Assembly (NCBI GenBank): GCA_045542415.1
Contig: JAZQKZ010000031.1
Location: forward strand, 31,753-95,752
Source of the DNA: UMGS1958 sp045542415
Lineage (GTDB): Bacteria > Bacillota > Clostridia > UBA1381
DNA: 64,000 nucleotides
Direction of reading: 5' to 3'
The position numbers and the translations under genes are program-made. This document shows, in pieces, positions 44,801 to 53,131 of the stretch; positions within the stretch are counted from its first letter, which is position 1, and the number at the start of each line of letters is the position of its first letter. The notes under the pieces are model-generated. The model did no database searches. It was not told where the DNA came from and worked only from the letters and a program-made list of their open reading frames with translations.

Positions 44801-46267
44801 ACTATAGACGCTTTCTGGTTGGGACTTGATGGCTACAATGCATATACAAAAGAAAACGAATATGCAAGAAGCGGAAAAGTGCTTACAAATCTCGGAGTAG
44901 GACAGTATGCGTCAGCAGATGAAAACGGTGAGGATGAATATGTGACATTCCATGTGGATGCACCTGTGGGAGGAATGTACAATTTCGCAATACGTTACGC
45001 AAATGACGAGCCGGCACCGGTTATGCGTAAGACTGACGGCAGCACATATGTACATCCGTATAACATCGACCTTGTAGAGCGTTATATGCAAATCAAGGTA
45101 GGCGACAACGAACCGGAGACAGTATATTTCAGAAATACATTCAGCTGGGAAACTTTCAGGACTGTTGACGTTGTATTAAAGCTTGAGACGGGGTATAACA
45201 CAATAAAGCTTTATAACGATAATTCGTATCAGTTCAGTGAGCTTGTAAACTCTACAGCTCCGGAAATTGATCAGATTACTGTTACATATCTTGACGAGAT
45301 ACGAGATGTAGGCTATACATCAGGTCAGCTGATAAGCGATACAACAAAGCTTGACGAAACAGTCAGGGAGGCACAGAAGAAGCTTAGTGATACAGATTCG
45401 TATTCAGCAGACTCCCTTGCTAACCTGCAATCGGTACTTAACAGCATCGACTCATCAAGCCAGAACACAACCAACTATTCATACACAATGCTAAAGGCAG
45501 CACTTGCATCATTAAAACCGGCAGCACTTAATCTCAAGGATTACTATGTCACAAGCTACGCTTCAACAAATGTAGGCGTACCGGAAAATTCATATGATGG
45601 AAATGTATCAACCGTATGGACAGCAGACAGAGGTGCGGCTCCGTATGTTGCATATCAGGTATTCTATGCAGGCGACGGAAATGTATTTAAGCTTGACGAA
45701 ATAACAATGCAGGGCGACAGCAATGCAAAGGTTATTTATCTCGGAACAAACAGTGACGATATATTAAAAGACCCATCAATTATGAATCCGAATAATTCGG
45801 ACCTCTGTAAAAAGGATTCTGAGCTTTACAAACCGTTTGCACAGCTTTACAGTGCTGATATATTAGGTACTGCAAGCGGCACAAATGCCGTAACACAGCT
45901 CAACGGCGAATACCGTTACCTGATTGTAGGTGTGCATACATGGTCAATAACCAATGTCAAGGAAATTTCACTTTCAGCAGTTGTTGAGGACACAGACGGT
46001 GCTAACGCTGTTATCTCAATGGTACCTGATACAGATAAGATGTGTGCAGAGTTTGATATTAAATACAATAATACCGGCGAGGTTCTTCATGCATATATTG
46101 CGGCATATAATGCTGACGGCTCACTTATAAGTGCCGTTTCATCAGATATTTCAGGCAATTTCCTGAGTCTGGAGCTTGATAAGGCTCCCGACACAGCTTA
46201 TACCTATAAGGCGTTCCTCTGGAACAGCAAACAGGAGCCTGTGTGCAACGCTGTAGTCAAAAACTAA
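41864..46267 (+). CDS. Large secreted GH-A-clan (GH39-like) glycosidase with CBMs
   Basis: A 1467-residue protein with signal peptide (cleavage near AFA-EG). Residues about 28-220 form a small beta-helix. Residues about 255-620 are a TIM barrel with clan GH-A signatures: YNEPDQIWYGG (acid/base Glu near 400) and ELLVNEYARH (nucleophile Glu near 510). Two CBM35-like modules follow (YEAEDADLIGG near 704; a second to about 1120), then a FIVAR helix pair (about 1160-1225), an F5/8-type-C-like domain (YDGNVSTVWTADRG) and the shared tail module (YNADGSL, FLWNSKQEPV). The substrate is probably a pectin side chain or hemicellulose; the exact GH family is not certain. It lies 77 bp after the GH43 gene and may share its transcript. 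Confidence 0.75.
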   Translation: MRKYLSTFTALSMLTSILSTPLAFAEGGITSLAELKSAFNGTFTGNYVLESDINVTNSGITSSITIDGNGHILNSTETGGDSTIYQNENVTSELKNLTINGNTKPEVGIWEGAGSMTITDSVIQNYAVSTVRRAAIGAGSSGSGKQGSLTLNNVDFINNSDFDINISDAATVNINEGTELNKVRLQSTGATLNIGANWDGEFEITMDSPASRTLGTVGEGADISGITVSGDAGYYAANEDGKLVIKNDNGATIRFDMNSRSTLFKGSAGFLYGVAEINVPSIDLLQGLKPSTMVQKALGGLQHPTGDATRVSSALEAAGVRDMQVYLQDIYLEWPYNAPYKADGSLDVDGYQRTAESILYGMICHKANEGDKGAFLGSDGNYYTLNEEEAAKYSYVLYNEPDQIWYGGNLDGLKKAWKQLYDAVHAIDPNARCAGPNFAGFNASKYDSFLSYCYDNNCLPELISWHELGDSSLTSFFNNYASIESMVKKYYTDAYAQKSGRSYQPELLVNEYARHYDIGAPGGLVKWLSMFEDKDMNACMAYWGMANSLNEMAADHNSPASTWWVYHWYAQMTGEQCTLTSPSFENTRFYGTAAYDKDINMAYVLFGGNEEKHSKETVLLDNMNSTALAGKNSAANVKIYGVSFSGQLGSKYQPEIVFDGPITVNDNTLKIQVTDTDEMDAFFAVITPTDEAGTTMQDVRISTLSYEAEDADLIGGATAYNKVGWSTFAASGRKEVGSINNNGDGVKFTVNVPESGMYDLGIFYSLQAPYVNAQTLEPDANGQNRAIGKTLPFGMQIDNEVMQTLYLESTVVWHYRRHHNVDVYLDAGEHTITFTQINGDEGSKGNLQLVAALDKIDLDLIEDYEGRYDFEVDITEHTAFKEGDVTKITAVAPVAGYYTINGAEDATLSRQLVDYAPDAKTYSECSTYDHVFWNGVTSDGCVVISAPTVYLSQGANTIGVKGDASVLRFEYNDTPETGATIDAFWLGLDGYNAYTKENEYARSGKVLTNLGVGQYASADENGEDEYVTFHVDAPVGGMYNFAIRYANDEPAPVMRKTDGSTYVHPYNIDLVERYMQIKVGDNEPETVYFRNTFSWETFRTVDVVLKLETGYNTIKLYNDNSYQFSELVNSTAPEIDQITVTYLDEIRDVGYTSGQLISDTTKLDETVREAQKKLSDTDSYSADSLANLQSVLNSIDSSSQNTTNYSYTMLKAALASLKPAALNLKDYYVTSYASTNVGVPENSYDGNVSTVWTADRGAAPYVAYQVFYAGDGNVFKLDEITMQGDSNAKVIYLGTNSDDILKDPSIMNPNNSDLCKKDSELYKPFAQLYSADILGTASGTNAVTQLNGEYRYLIVGVHTWSITNVKEISLSAVVEDTDGANAVISMVPDTDKMCAEFDIKYNNTGEVLHAYIAAYNADGSLISAVSSDISGNFLSLELDKAPDTAYTYKAFLWNSKQEPVCNAVVKN

Positions 46268-46270
46268 ATA

Positions 46271-46314
46271 GCAAAGTAACGGGGATGTTGTGTTGAACAT
46301 CCCCGTTACTTTGC
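46271..46314 (+). terminator. Terminator of the GH-A glycosidase gene
   Basis: A perfect 19-bp stem (GCAAAGTAACGGGGATGTT and its complement) with a 6-base loop, followed by GGTTTTTTA. Confidence 0.88.
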
Positions 46315-46330
46315 GGTTTTTTAGTTTGTA

Positions 46331-46383
46331 AGATAAATTATGGTTTAGCGTTGTGTTGGTTAGCACTTAACCATAATTTATTT
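46331..46383 (-). terminator. Inverted repeat downstream of the HAD gene
   Basis: ATAAATTATGGTT and AACCATAATTTAT are perfect inverted arms around a GTTAGCAC-containing loop. On the minus strand it follows the HAD gene. Part of it (AAATTATGGTTTA ... GTTAGCACTT) recurs at 63829-63858. Confidence 0.5.
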
Positions 46384-46385
46384 TC

Positions 46386-46850
46386 TCATACCAATAGCTT
46401 ATCTATTGCCGCTTGCACATGCTCATCCTGCAATCCGCCATTTTCACTGTAGTATTCGGTTCGCACCACCCTGTCCACTATTCCAAGCTCCTTATAGTCA
46501 AACTCCTCATCATCAATAACTATCCAACTCTCTATCCTTTTCCCCTCAATCCATCTTAAAATCCCTGCACCTCTGTCTGTATGCAAATCCGTTGTTTTAT
46601 CCATTATCCACAGTCTCTCACGCTTTAATTTCCTGTCAAGATAATTTGCTTCCTCGCTCTGCTGCTCCTTATCTGTTTTTTCCCATCCATCCTTCCAGGT
46701 GGAGCAAAGCACCAGTCTTGCATCCGATGCTGTCACTATTTGCCTTAACCTTTTAACCTTATCGTTATCTATTCCCAACTTACCGCAGCACTCGGATTTT
46801 GAATAGCTGCAGTTAAGCACTCCGTCAATGTCTAAAAATATTACTTTCAT
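46386..46850 (-). CDS. HAD-type phosphatase, RNA-repair 'Swiss Army Knife' HAD-like
   Basis: The start at 46850 (MKVIFLD) has GGAGGAGC upstream. The 154-residue protein shows the HAD nucleophile motif FLDIDGVLNC, a CSTWK motif (motif II Ser/Thr, Trp) and IVIDDEEFDY (motif III/IV acids). It fits the small HAD class that occurs alone or inside RNA-repair fusions. Substrate unknown. Single gene. Confidence 0.7.
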   Translation of the reverse strand: MKVIFLDIDGVLNCSYSKSECCGKLGIDNDKVKRLRQIVTASDARLVLCSTWKDGWEKTDKEQQSEEANYLDRKLKRERLWIMDKTTDLHTDRGAGILRWIEGKRIESWIVIDDEEFDYKELGIVDRVVRTEYYSENGGLQDEHVQAAIDKLLV

Positions 46851-46984
46851 TTGCTCCTCCATATCCCTTATTTGACTACAGTATATCATATTCCTATCTC
46901 TATTTCAACAAAAAACACCAAATACCGTTCAAAAAAACAATTCTTTTTTATATAAAATGATTTGATATATTTACAAAAAATATA

Positions 46985-47013
46985 TTGACAAAAAATTATG
47001 ATTGTGTTACAAT
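46985..47013 (+). promoter_or_regulatory. Promoter of feoA
   Basis: Consensus TTGACA (46985-46990), 17-bp spacer, TACAAT (47008-47013). Confidence 0.8.
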
Positions 47014-47020
47014 ATTATCG

Positions 47021-47069
47021 AGTTAGCACATGCTAATCTTTTATAGTCAAAGGTTAGCCGACTAATCCT
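47021..47069 (+). promoter_or_regulatory. Two DtxR/MntR-like operators upstream of feoA
   Basis: TTAGCACATGCTAA (47023-47036) and AGGTTAGCCGACTAATCCT (47051-47069) are imperfect palindromes resembling the metal-regulator consensus built on TTAG(G/C)..(G/C)CTAA. They lie at and just after the expected transcription start, where an iron-loaded repressor would block feo expression. The regulator itself is not in the window. Confidence 0.5.
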
Positions 47070-47099
47070 TAAACATCACGTTGAAAGCAGGAGATTTGT

Positions 47100-47312
47100 A
47101 TGAATTTAAAGGCTGCAGAAGAGGGCAAGGAATATATCATCAGACAAATTGAAACAGATGATGAAGAGCTTGATGCCTTTTTGTTTTCTTTAGGTTGCTA
47201 CAGCGGCGAGCCTATTACAGTTATTTCCCATTTAAAGGGCGGCTGCGTAGTTTCAATCAAGGACGGAAGATACAACATCGATAATCAGCTGGCAGAGGCT
47301 ATTATTATTTAA
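47100..47312 (+). CDS. feoA: Ferrous iron transport accessory protein FeoA
   Basis: A 70-residue SH3-like protein (LGCYSGEPITVISHLKGGCV, ending NIDNQLAEAIII), the usual size for FeoA. It probably modulates the FeoB GTPase at the membrane. It lies between metal-type operators and a terminator-like hairpin, with feoB 130 bp downstream. Confidence 0.88.
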   Translation: MNLKAAEEGKEYIIRQIETDDEELDAFLFSLGCYSGEPITVISHLKGGCVVSIKDGRYNIDNQLAEAIII

Positions 47313-47322
47313 TGCCTGTGTG

Positions 47323-47344
47323 AAAGTAATCAGCTGATTACTTT
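47323..47344 (+). terminator. Attenuator-like hairpin between feoA and feoB
   Basis: AAAGTAATC and GATTACTTT with loop AGCT, followed by TTTAAC. It could end part of the transcripts after feoA. A third palindrome, GTTAG-TCTTTT-CTAAC (about 47356-47371), similar to the upstream operators, follows it. Confidence 0.5.
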
Positions 47345-47442
47345 TTTAACATATAGTTAGTCTTTTCTAACTCCGGGAAGTGTATTTTAACACTAAGGCT
47401 GTAAAATAAATTTTATCATATATTTCATAGGAGGAATCCACA

Positions 47443-49452
47443 ATGAGAATTGCATTAACAGGCAATCCGAACAGCGGTAAAACCACCATGTACAATGCCT
47501 TGACAGGCAGAAACGAAAAGGTTGGTAACTGGGCAGGTGTTACCGTTGAAAAGAAACAACACCCCATAAAGAAGAGCTTTCATAGCGGTAATGACGTGCT
47601 TATAGCCGTTGACTTACCGGGTGCATACTCAATGTCACCATTCACATCAGAGGAAAGCATCACAAGCTCATATGTAAAGAACGAAAATCCCGATGTAATC
47701 ATCAACATCGTAGATGCTACAAATTTAAGCCGAAGCCTTTTCTTCACAACACAGCTTTTAGAGTTAGGTATTCCGGTTGTCGTTGCATTAAACAAAACTG
47801 ATATAAATACAAAGAAGCAAAACAAAATTGATGCTGAAGCACTTTCAAAGAAGCTCGGTTGTCCGGTTATAAAAACTGTTTCAACGTCAGCCGAAGGCTT
47901 AAAGGATGTTATTAAGGCTGCTACAGCTCTCAAGGGTACAGCTCAGACTGCTCCTTATTCACAGGGCAACATCGACCTCACAAGCAAGAAATCCGTTGAA
48001 GCAGCCGACAGAAAGCGTTTTGAGTTTGTAAAAGGCATCGTTTCATCAGTTGAGAAGCGTAAGGTATTAACAAAGGACAAGAATTCACAGGACAAAATCG
48101 ATGCAATCTTAACAAACAGATGGCTTGGTATTCCGATTTTTGCAGTTGTAATGTTCCTCGTTTTCCAGATTTCACAGGCTTGGGTAGGTCCCTGGCTTGC
48201 AGATACGCTCGTAGCATGGCTTGAGGGCTTCCAGGAATGGGTTGGCGGCTTGCTTGAAAATGCAAATCCGTTACTCAGTGCACTTCTCGTTGACGGTGTC
48301 ATCGGCGGTGTTATCGCAGTTATCGGATTTCTTCCGCTTGTAATGGTAATGTACTTCCTTATTGCATTGCTTGAGGACTGCGGCTATATGGCTCGTGCAT
48401 CAGTTGTTCTTGACCCGATTTTCAAGAGAGTAGGTCTTAGCGGTAAGTCAGTTATTCCGTTCGTTATCGGTACAGGTTGTGCAATTCCGGGTATTATGGC
48501 TTGCCGTACCATCCGTAACGAGCGCGAGAGACGTGCAGCAGCAATGCTTACACCGTTTATGCCGTGTGGTGCAAAGCTTCCGGTTATTGCACTTTTCGCA
48601 GGTGCATTCTTTGAGGATGCTTCATGGGTAGGTACACTTATGTACTTCGCAGGTATCCTACTTATTTTCTTCGGTGCATTACTCGTAAACAAGATTGCAG
48701 GACATAAGGTAAGAAAATCATTCTTCATTATTGAGCTTCCTGAATACAAGGTTCCAAGCTTAGTAAGAGCATTTAAGTCAATGTGTTCACGAGGTTGGGC
48801 TTACATAGTAAAGGCTGCTACAATTATCTTACTTTGTAACACTGCTGTACAGATTATGCAGACCTTTGACTGGAGCCTGGCTGTTGCCGAAACTGCCGAT
48901 ACTTCAATCCTCGCATCAATAGCAGGACCGTTTGCATACCTCCTTGTTCCGATTGTAGGCGTACTTTCATGGCAGCTTGCAGCTGCGGCTGTTACAGGCT
49001 TTATCGCTAAGGAGAACGTCGTTGGTACATTAGCAGTTTGCTTCGTAGGTCTTGAGAACCTTATCGACACAGAAGAGCTTGCTCTTATGGAGGGTGCAGG
49101 CGCCGAGGTTGCTACAGTATTTGCCATTACAAAGGTTGCAGCTCTTGCTTACCTTATGTTTAACCTCTTCACACCGCCGTGTTTTGCAGCTATCGGTGCT
49201 ATGAACTCAGAGATGAAGAGTGCCAAGTGGCTCTGGGGCGGCATCGGTCTCCAGCTCTGTGTTGGTTACATTACAGGCTATCTTGTATATCAGATTGGTA
49301 CAATTGTAACAACAGGTACACTCGGTACAGGCTTCTTCCCCGGACTCATTGCAGTTGTGGCAATGGTTGCAATAATTGCTTATATGTGTGTTAAGGCAGA
49401 CAAGAACGTAAAAGAAGAGTATTCATTTAATTCAAAGAACTTAAAGATGTAA
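47443..49452 (+). CDS. feoB: Ferrous iron transporter FeoB
   Basis: A 669-residue membrane GTPase that imports Fe(II). The N-terminal G domain has GNPNSGKTT (7-15), DLPGAYSM, and NKTD. After a helical insertion come the two Gate regions (GYMARASVVLDPIFKRVGLS; FMPCGAKLPV) and several membrane helices. The start has GGAGGA. It is the main transport gene of the feo group. Confidence 0.96.
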   Translation: MRIALTGNPNSGKTTMYNALTGRNEKVGNWAGVTVEKKQHPIKKSFHSGNDVLIAVDLPGAYSMSPFTSEESITSSYVKNENPDVIINIVDATNLSRSLFFTTQLLELGIPVVVALNKTDINTKKQNKIDAEALSKKLGCPVIKTVSTSAEGLKDVIKAATALKGTAQTAPYSQGNIDLTSKKSVEAADRKRFEFVKGIVSSVEKRKVLTKDKNSQDKIDAILTNRWLGIPIFAVVMFLVFQISQAWVGPWLADTLVAWLEGFQEWVGGLLENANPLLSALLVDGVIGGVIAVIGFLPLVMVMYFLIALLEDCGYMARASVVLDPIFKRVGLSGKSVIPFVIGTGCAIPGIMACRTIRNERERRAAAMLTPFMPCGAKLPVIALFAGAFFEDASWVGTLMYFAGILLIFFGALLVNKIAGHKVRKSFFIIELPEYKVPSLVRAFKSMCSRGWAYIVKAATIILLCNTAVQIMQTFDWSLAVAETADTSILASIAGPFAYLLVPIVGVLSWQLAAAAVTGFIAKENVVGTLAVCFVGLENLIDTEELALMEGAGAEVATVFAITKVAALAYLMFNLFTPPCFAAIGAMNSEMKSAKWLWGGIGLQLCVGYITGYLVYQIGTIVTTGTLGTGFFPGLIAVVAMVAIIAYMCVKADKNVKEEYSFNSKNLKM

Positions 49453-49474
49453 TAACTTTCAGGAGTTGATTTCT

Positions 49475-49633
49475 ATGGAAAACATAATCATTATTGCAGT
49501 TTTAGCAGTTATTATCGGACTGGCAGCTTTCTATGTATGTAAAGCCAAGAAAAGTGGCAAGAAATGCATTGGCTGTCCCGACGGAGGCTCTTGCAGCGGA
49601 AGCTGCGGATGCAGTTGCTCCGAGAACAAATAA
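49475..49633 (+). CDS. FeoB-associated Cys-rich membrane protein
   Basis: A 52-residue protein, too short for standard ORF lists, starting at ATG 49475 after AGGAG. One N-terminal membrane helix (IIIIAVLAVIIGLAAFYVC) is followed by a basic stretch and a Cys-rich tail (CIGCPDGGSCSGSCGCSC). Such proteins commonly follow feoB in Clostridia and are thought to assist iron handling or the transporter. It starts 22 bp after feoB. Confidence 0.85.
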   Translation: MENIIIIAVLAVIIGLAAFYVCKAKKSGKKCIGCPDGGSCSGSCGCSCSENK

Positions 49634-49636
49634 ATC

Positions 49637-49675
49637 AAAGACACCCCGGAAAGCATCAGCTTTCGGGGTGTCTTT
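49637..49675. terminator. Bidirectional terminator between feo and rib
   Basis: AAAGACACCCCGGAAAGC and GCTTTCGGGGTGTCTTT pair with a single bulge around loop ATCA; T-runs on both sides. Confidence 0.82.
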
Positions 49676-49688
49676 CATTTGCTAATGA

Positions 49689-50150
49689 TTAAAAATTCTT
49701 TCCTAAGTTCACCATTTCAAGTGCCGACATTGCACAGTCATATCCCTTGTTTCCTGCCTTTGTACCTGCACGCTCAATTGCCTGCTCAATCGTATCTGTT
49801 GTTACCACGCCGAATAATACCGGAATACCTGTTTCCATTGATACCATTGCAATACCCTTTGCACACTCATTACATACATAGTCATAGTGGCTTGTTGCGC
49901 CTCTGATTACAGCACCGAGACAGATTACCGCATCATACTTGCCGCTTGCTGCCATTTTCTTCGCCATAAGCGGAATTTCATATGCTCCCGGTACCCATGC
50001 ACATTCGATATCATCCGCACCCACTCCGTGACGGCGTAAGCAATCGTCTGCACCGCCTACAAGCTTTGATGTAATAAATTCATTGAAACGTGATGCCACG
50101 ATTCCTATTCTCATTCCCTGTCCGCAATAATTTCCTTCCAATACTTTCAT
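49689..50150 (-). CDS. ribH: 6,7-dimethyl-8-ribityllumazine synthase
   Basis: A 153-residue enzyme that joins 5-amino-6-ribitylaminouracil with dihydroxybutanone phosphate. Visible are RFNEFITSKLVGGA, WVPGAYEIPLMA, CLGAVIRGATSHYDYVC and FGVVTTDTIEQAIERAGTKA. Last gene of the rib operon. Confidence 0.97.
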   Translation of the reverse strand: MKVLEGNYCGQGMRIGIVASRFNEFITSKLVGGADDCLRRHGVGADDIECAWVPGAYEIPLMAKKMAASGKYDAVICLGAVIRGATSHYDYVCNECAKGIAMVSMETGIPVLFGVVTTDTIEQAIERAGTKAGNKGYDCAMSALEMVNLGKNF

Positions 50151-50163
50151 TTCTATTTCCTCC

Positions 50164-51363
50164 TTAATATTTAAATAAATGTCCCATTTTATGCTGTTTT
50201 GTTCTTAAATAAAATTCGTTCTCTTTTTTTGCCGGAATCTGTATTGATACTCTTTCCGTAAGTTCAATCCCGTATTCCGACAAATCCGAAATCTTTTCGG
50301 GATTGTTTGTCATAATTTTAAGCTTTGTTACACCGAGATCCTTGAATATCTGAGCACCCTCGCTGTAGTCTCTCAAATCAGGTGCAAACCCAAGCATCAC
50401 ATTTGCTTCAACAGTATCATATCCCTGTTCCTGCAATGCATATGCCTTGATTTTATTGAGGATTCCTATTCCTCTTCCCTCTTGCCTGAGATAGAGCAGT
50501 ATTCCTCTTCCCTCTGTCTCTATTTTCTTCATTGCTTCCGCAAGCTGTTCACCGCAGTCACATCTGTTGGAACCGAACACATCACCCGTAAGACATTCCG
50601 AATGCACTCTTGTAAGCACAGGCTCACCGTCCGATACATCACCTTTTACAAGCGCAATATGCTCATTACCGTTTATTTTATTACGGTATCCATATATATC
50701 AAATGTACCGAATTTTGTCGGCAGCTTTGCCTGCGATATTCTTTCCATGAAATTATCGTTCATCCGGCGATATTTCTGTAAATCACGGATTGTTATAAAC
50801 GTAAGCTTATGCTCCTTTGCAAATTCAATAAGCTCCGTCTTTTGCATCATTGTTCCGTCTTCTGCCATAATTTCACAGCACAAGCCAATCTCTGTAAGTC
50901 CTGCAAGCCTGCATAAATCAACCGTTGCTTCGGTATGACCGTTTCTTTCCAGAACACCGCCCGGCTTTGCTTCAAGCGGAAACATATGCCCCGGTCGTCT
51001 GAAATCGGCAACCTGTATATTCATATCTGTTGTCATTCTTGCTGTAAGTCCGCGTTCCGCCGCACTGATTCCGGTTGTTGTATCAATATAGTCTATTGAT
51101 TCGGTAAATGCAGTCTCATGATTATCAGTATTATGAGCAACCATCGGTCTTAATCCGAGTCTTTTAATATGAGCCTTGCTCATCGGCATACATATGAGTC
51201 CCTTTGCCGCACTTGCCATGAAATTTACATTTTCCGTTGTGGCAAACTGAGCCGCACAGATTAAGTCGCCCTCATTTTCTCTGTCCGGATCATCAGTAAC
51301 GAGTATCACTTTACCGTTTCTCAGATCCTCAATTGCCTGCTCTATTGTATCAAATTCAAACAA
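50164..51363 (-). CDS. ribBA: Bifunctional DHBP synthase / GTP cyclohydrolase II
   Basis: A 399-residue fusion. The N-terminal half makes dihydroxybutanone phosphate (VTDDPDRENEGDLI, FRRPGHMFPL, RNGHTEA). The C-terminal half opens GTP (RVHSECLTGDVFGSNRCDCG with the three zinc cysteines, LRQEGRGIG). It feeds both branches of riboflavin synthesis. Confidence 0.97.
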   Translation of the reverse strand: MFEFDTIEQAIEDLRNGKVILVTDDPDRENEGDLICAAQFATTENVNFMASAAKGLICMPMSKAHIKRLGLRPMVAHNTDNHETAFTESIDYIDTTTGISAAERGLTARMTTDMNIQVADFRRPGHMFPLEAKPGGVLERNGHTEATVDLCRLAGLTEIGLCCEIMAEDGTMMQKTELIEFAKEHKLTFITIRDLQKYRRMNDNFMERISQAKLPTKFGTFDIYGYRNKINGNEHIALVKGDVSDGEPVLTRVHSECLTGDVFGSNRCDCGEQLAEAMKKIETEGRGILLYLRQEGRGIGILNKIKAYALQEQGYDTVEANVMLGFAPDLRDYSEGAQIFKDLGVTKLKIMTNNPEKISDLSEYGIELTERVSIQIPAKKENEFYLRTKQHKMGHLFKY

Positions 51364-51377
51364 TCCTAAAGCCTCCT

Positions 51378-52007
51378 TTAAAATCCGTATTTCTTGAGAA
51401 AGTCCTCATCAATTCCACTGCTTTTTCCACACAGCTTTTCAACATATTTCCCCACTATATCACATTCAATATTTATTCTATCGCCTCTCTTTTTATTAAG
51501 AAGCGTTGTTTCCTCACCCGTATGCGGAATCAATGACACTGCAAATGCATCCTTGTGAAGTCTTGCAACTGTAAGACTCACACCGTCAAGCGCAACTGAA
51601 CCTTTCATTATAATATATCGCATAAGCTCTTCTCCTGCTCCCACAGTAAGCCATACTGCATTTGCCTCCCGTTCATACGATATAAGTGTTCCTGTACCGT
51701 CTATATGCCCCGATACAATATGACCGCCAAATCTGCCGTTCGCAGCCATTGCACGCTCCAGATTTACCTTACTTCCGTTTCTCAGGTCACCCAGATTTGA
51801 ACGCCGCAGGCTTTCATTCATTACATCAGCTTTAAAGCTGTTATCATCATATGAAGTAACAGTCAGACATACACCGTTTACAGCTATACTGTCGCCAACA
51901 TGTATGTCCTCAAGAATTTTTGATGCATTTATTGTATATTTACATTCCCTTGCACCCTTTGAAATACCTGTGACCGTACCTATTTCTTCAACTATTCCGG
52001 TAAACAT
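51378..52007 (-). CDS. ribE: Riboflavin synthase alpha chain
   Basis: Start at ATG 52007 with GAGGTG upstream, overlapping the ribD stop (TGATG); the GTG one codon before is not needed. The 209-residue protein has two lumazine-binding repeats (MFTGIVEEIGTV and GHIVSGHIDGTGTLIS). It makes riboflavin by exchanging a four-carbon unit between two lumazines. Confidence 0.95.
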   Translation of the reverse strand: MFTGIVEEIGTVTGISKGARECKYTINASKILEDIHVGDSIAVNGVCLTVTSYDDNSFKADVMNESLRRSNLGDLRNGSKVNLERAMAANGRFGGHIVSGHIDGTGTLISYEREANAVWLTVGAGEELMRYIIMKGSVALDGVSLTVARLHKDAFAVSLIPHTGEETTLLNKKRGDRINIECDIVGKYVEKLCGKSSGIDEDFLKKYGF

Positions 52008-53080
52008 CACTTCACCTCATATTCAATCATAATATCATCACCAAAAGCCGTAACTTTCGGATTCTTCAACTTAACGGCATCATTTACATCTGTAATTCCC
52101 ATTGCATTAAACGCTCCGATTCCGTCACCTCCGAGAATTTTCGGAGCAATATATATCTGTACCTTATTTACTATTCCCGACATCAGTGCCGATGTATGCA
52201 TTGCCGCTCCGCCCTCTATCATTACACTGTCAATTTTCATCTCTCCCAGCTTTTTCATAAGAAGCTTTAAATCTATACCCTTTTCGTCGGACGAAATGTG
52301 TATGATACCTACGCCTGCCTTTTCAAGCTCTGCTGTTTTTTCGGAAATGACACTTGTAACAATATAAGTAGGGATCTGCTTTGCGGTTTTTACTATCTTA
52401 CTCTCCAAAGGAATTCTGAGCTTTGAATCACATATTATTCTTATCGGATCGGAGGGATCTTCACAACGGCAATTAAGCATCGGATCATCTGCCAATACTG
52501 TGCCGATACCAACCATAATTGCAGCCGCTTTCTTTCTTAACCTATGTGCATCCAGACGTGACTCCGCATTTGTTATCCATTTTGAATGTCCCGTATATGC
52601 CGCAATTTTCCCGTCAAGAGTTATTGCACTTTTCAATATCACATACGGCATTTTTGTTGTTATATAGTGAAAGAAAATATCGTTGAGAGTGTCACATTCC
52701 TCACGCATAAATCCCTCTGTTACCTTTATGCCTGCGTTTCTCAGCTGTTCTATACCCTTGCCTGCAACAAGCGGATTCGGATCAAACGAACCTACATACA
52801 CATGCTTTATTCCCGATGCAATAACAGCCTCAGTGCAGGGCGGATTTTTTCCGTAATGACAGCATGGCTCAAGAGTTACATACATATCCGCTCCCACCGG
52901 TGACATCTTGCAGTTTTTTAAGGCATTACGCTCAGCATGAAGCTCTCCATACCGCTCGTGATAACCCTCGCCGATAATCTGATTGTCTTTTACAATAACC
53001 GCACCTACCAGCGGATTGGGATTTACAAATCCCTCACCAAGCCTTGCCAGCTCAATAGCTCGCTGCATATATTTTTCCAT
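52007..53080 (-). CDS. ribD: Riboflavin deaminase/reductase RibD
   Basis: Start at 53080 (MEKYMQRAIELA) with GGGGTGA seven bases upstream; the frame further upstream runs into the riboswitch. The 357-residue protein has the zinc deaminase domain (HAERNAL, TLEPCCHYGKNPPCTEAV) and the reductase domain (KSAITLDGKIA, VMIEGGAAMH). First gene of ribD-ribE-ribBA-ribH. Confidence 0.96.
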   Translation of the reverse strand: MEKYMQRAIELARLGEGFVNPNPLVGAVIVKDNQIIGEGYHERYGELHAERNALKNCKMSPVGADMYVTLEPCCHYGKNPPCTEAVIASGIKHVYVGSFDPNPLVAGKGIEQLRNAGIKVTEGFMREECDTLNDIFFHYITTKMPYVILKSAITLDGKIAAYTGHSKWITNAESRLDAHRLRKKAAAIMVGIGTVLADDPMLNCRCEDPSDPIRIICDSKLRIPLESKIVKTAKQIPTYIVTSVISEKTAELEKAGVGIIHISSDEKGIDLKLLMKKLGEMKIDSVMIEGGAAMHTSALMSGIVNKVQIYIAPKILGGDGIGAFNAMGITDVNDAVKLKNPKVTAFGDDIMIEYEVK

Positions 53081-53087
53081 ATAAAAA

Positions 53088-53109
53088 TCACCCCGATTAT
53101 CTCGGGGTG
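53088..53109 (-). promoter_or_regulatory. Hairpin sequestering the ribD ribosome binding site
   Basis: CACCCCGA (53089-53096) and TCGGGGTG (53102-53109) form a perfect 8-bp stem with loop TTATC. The ribD Shine-Dalgarno GGGGTGA (minus strand, 53088-53094) is inside the stem, so folding would block translation when FMN is bound. Confidence 0.75.
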
Positions 53110-53131
53110 AATAAAATACTGCAAACACAAA

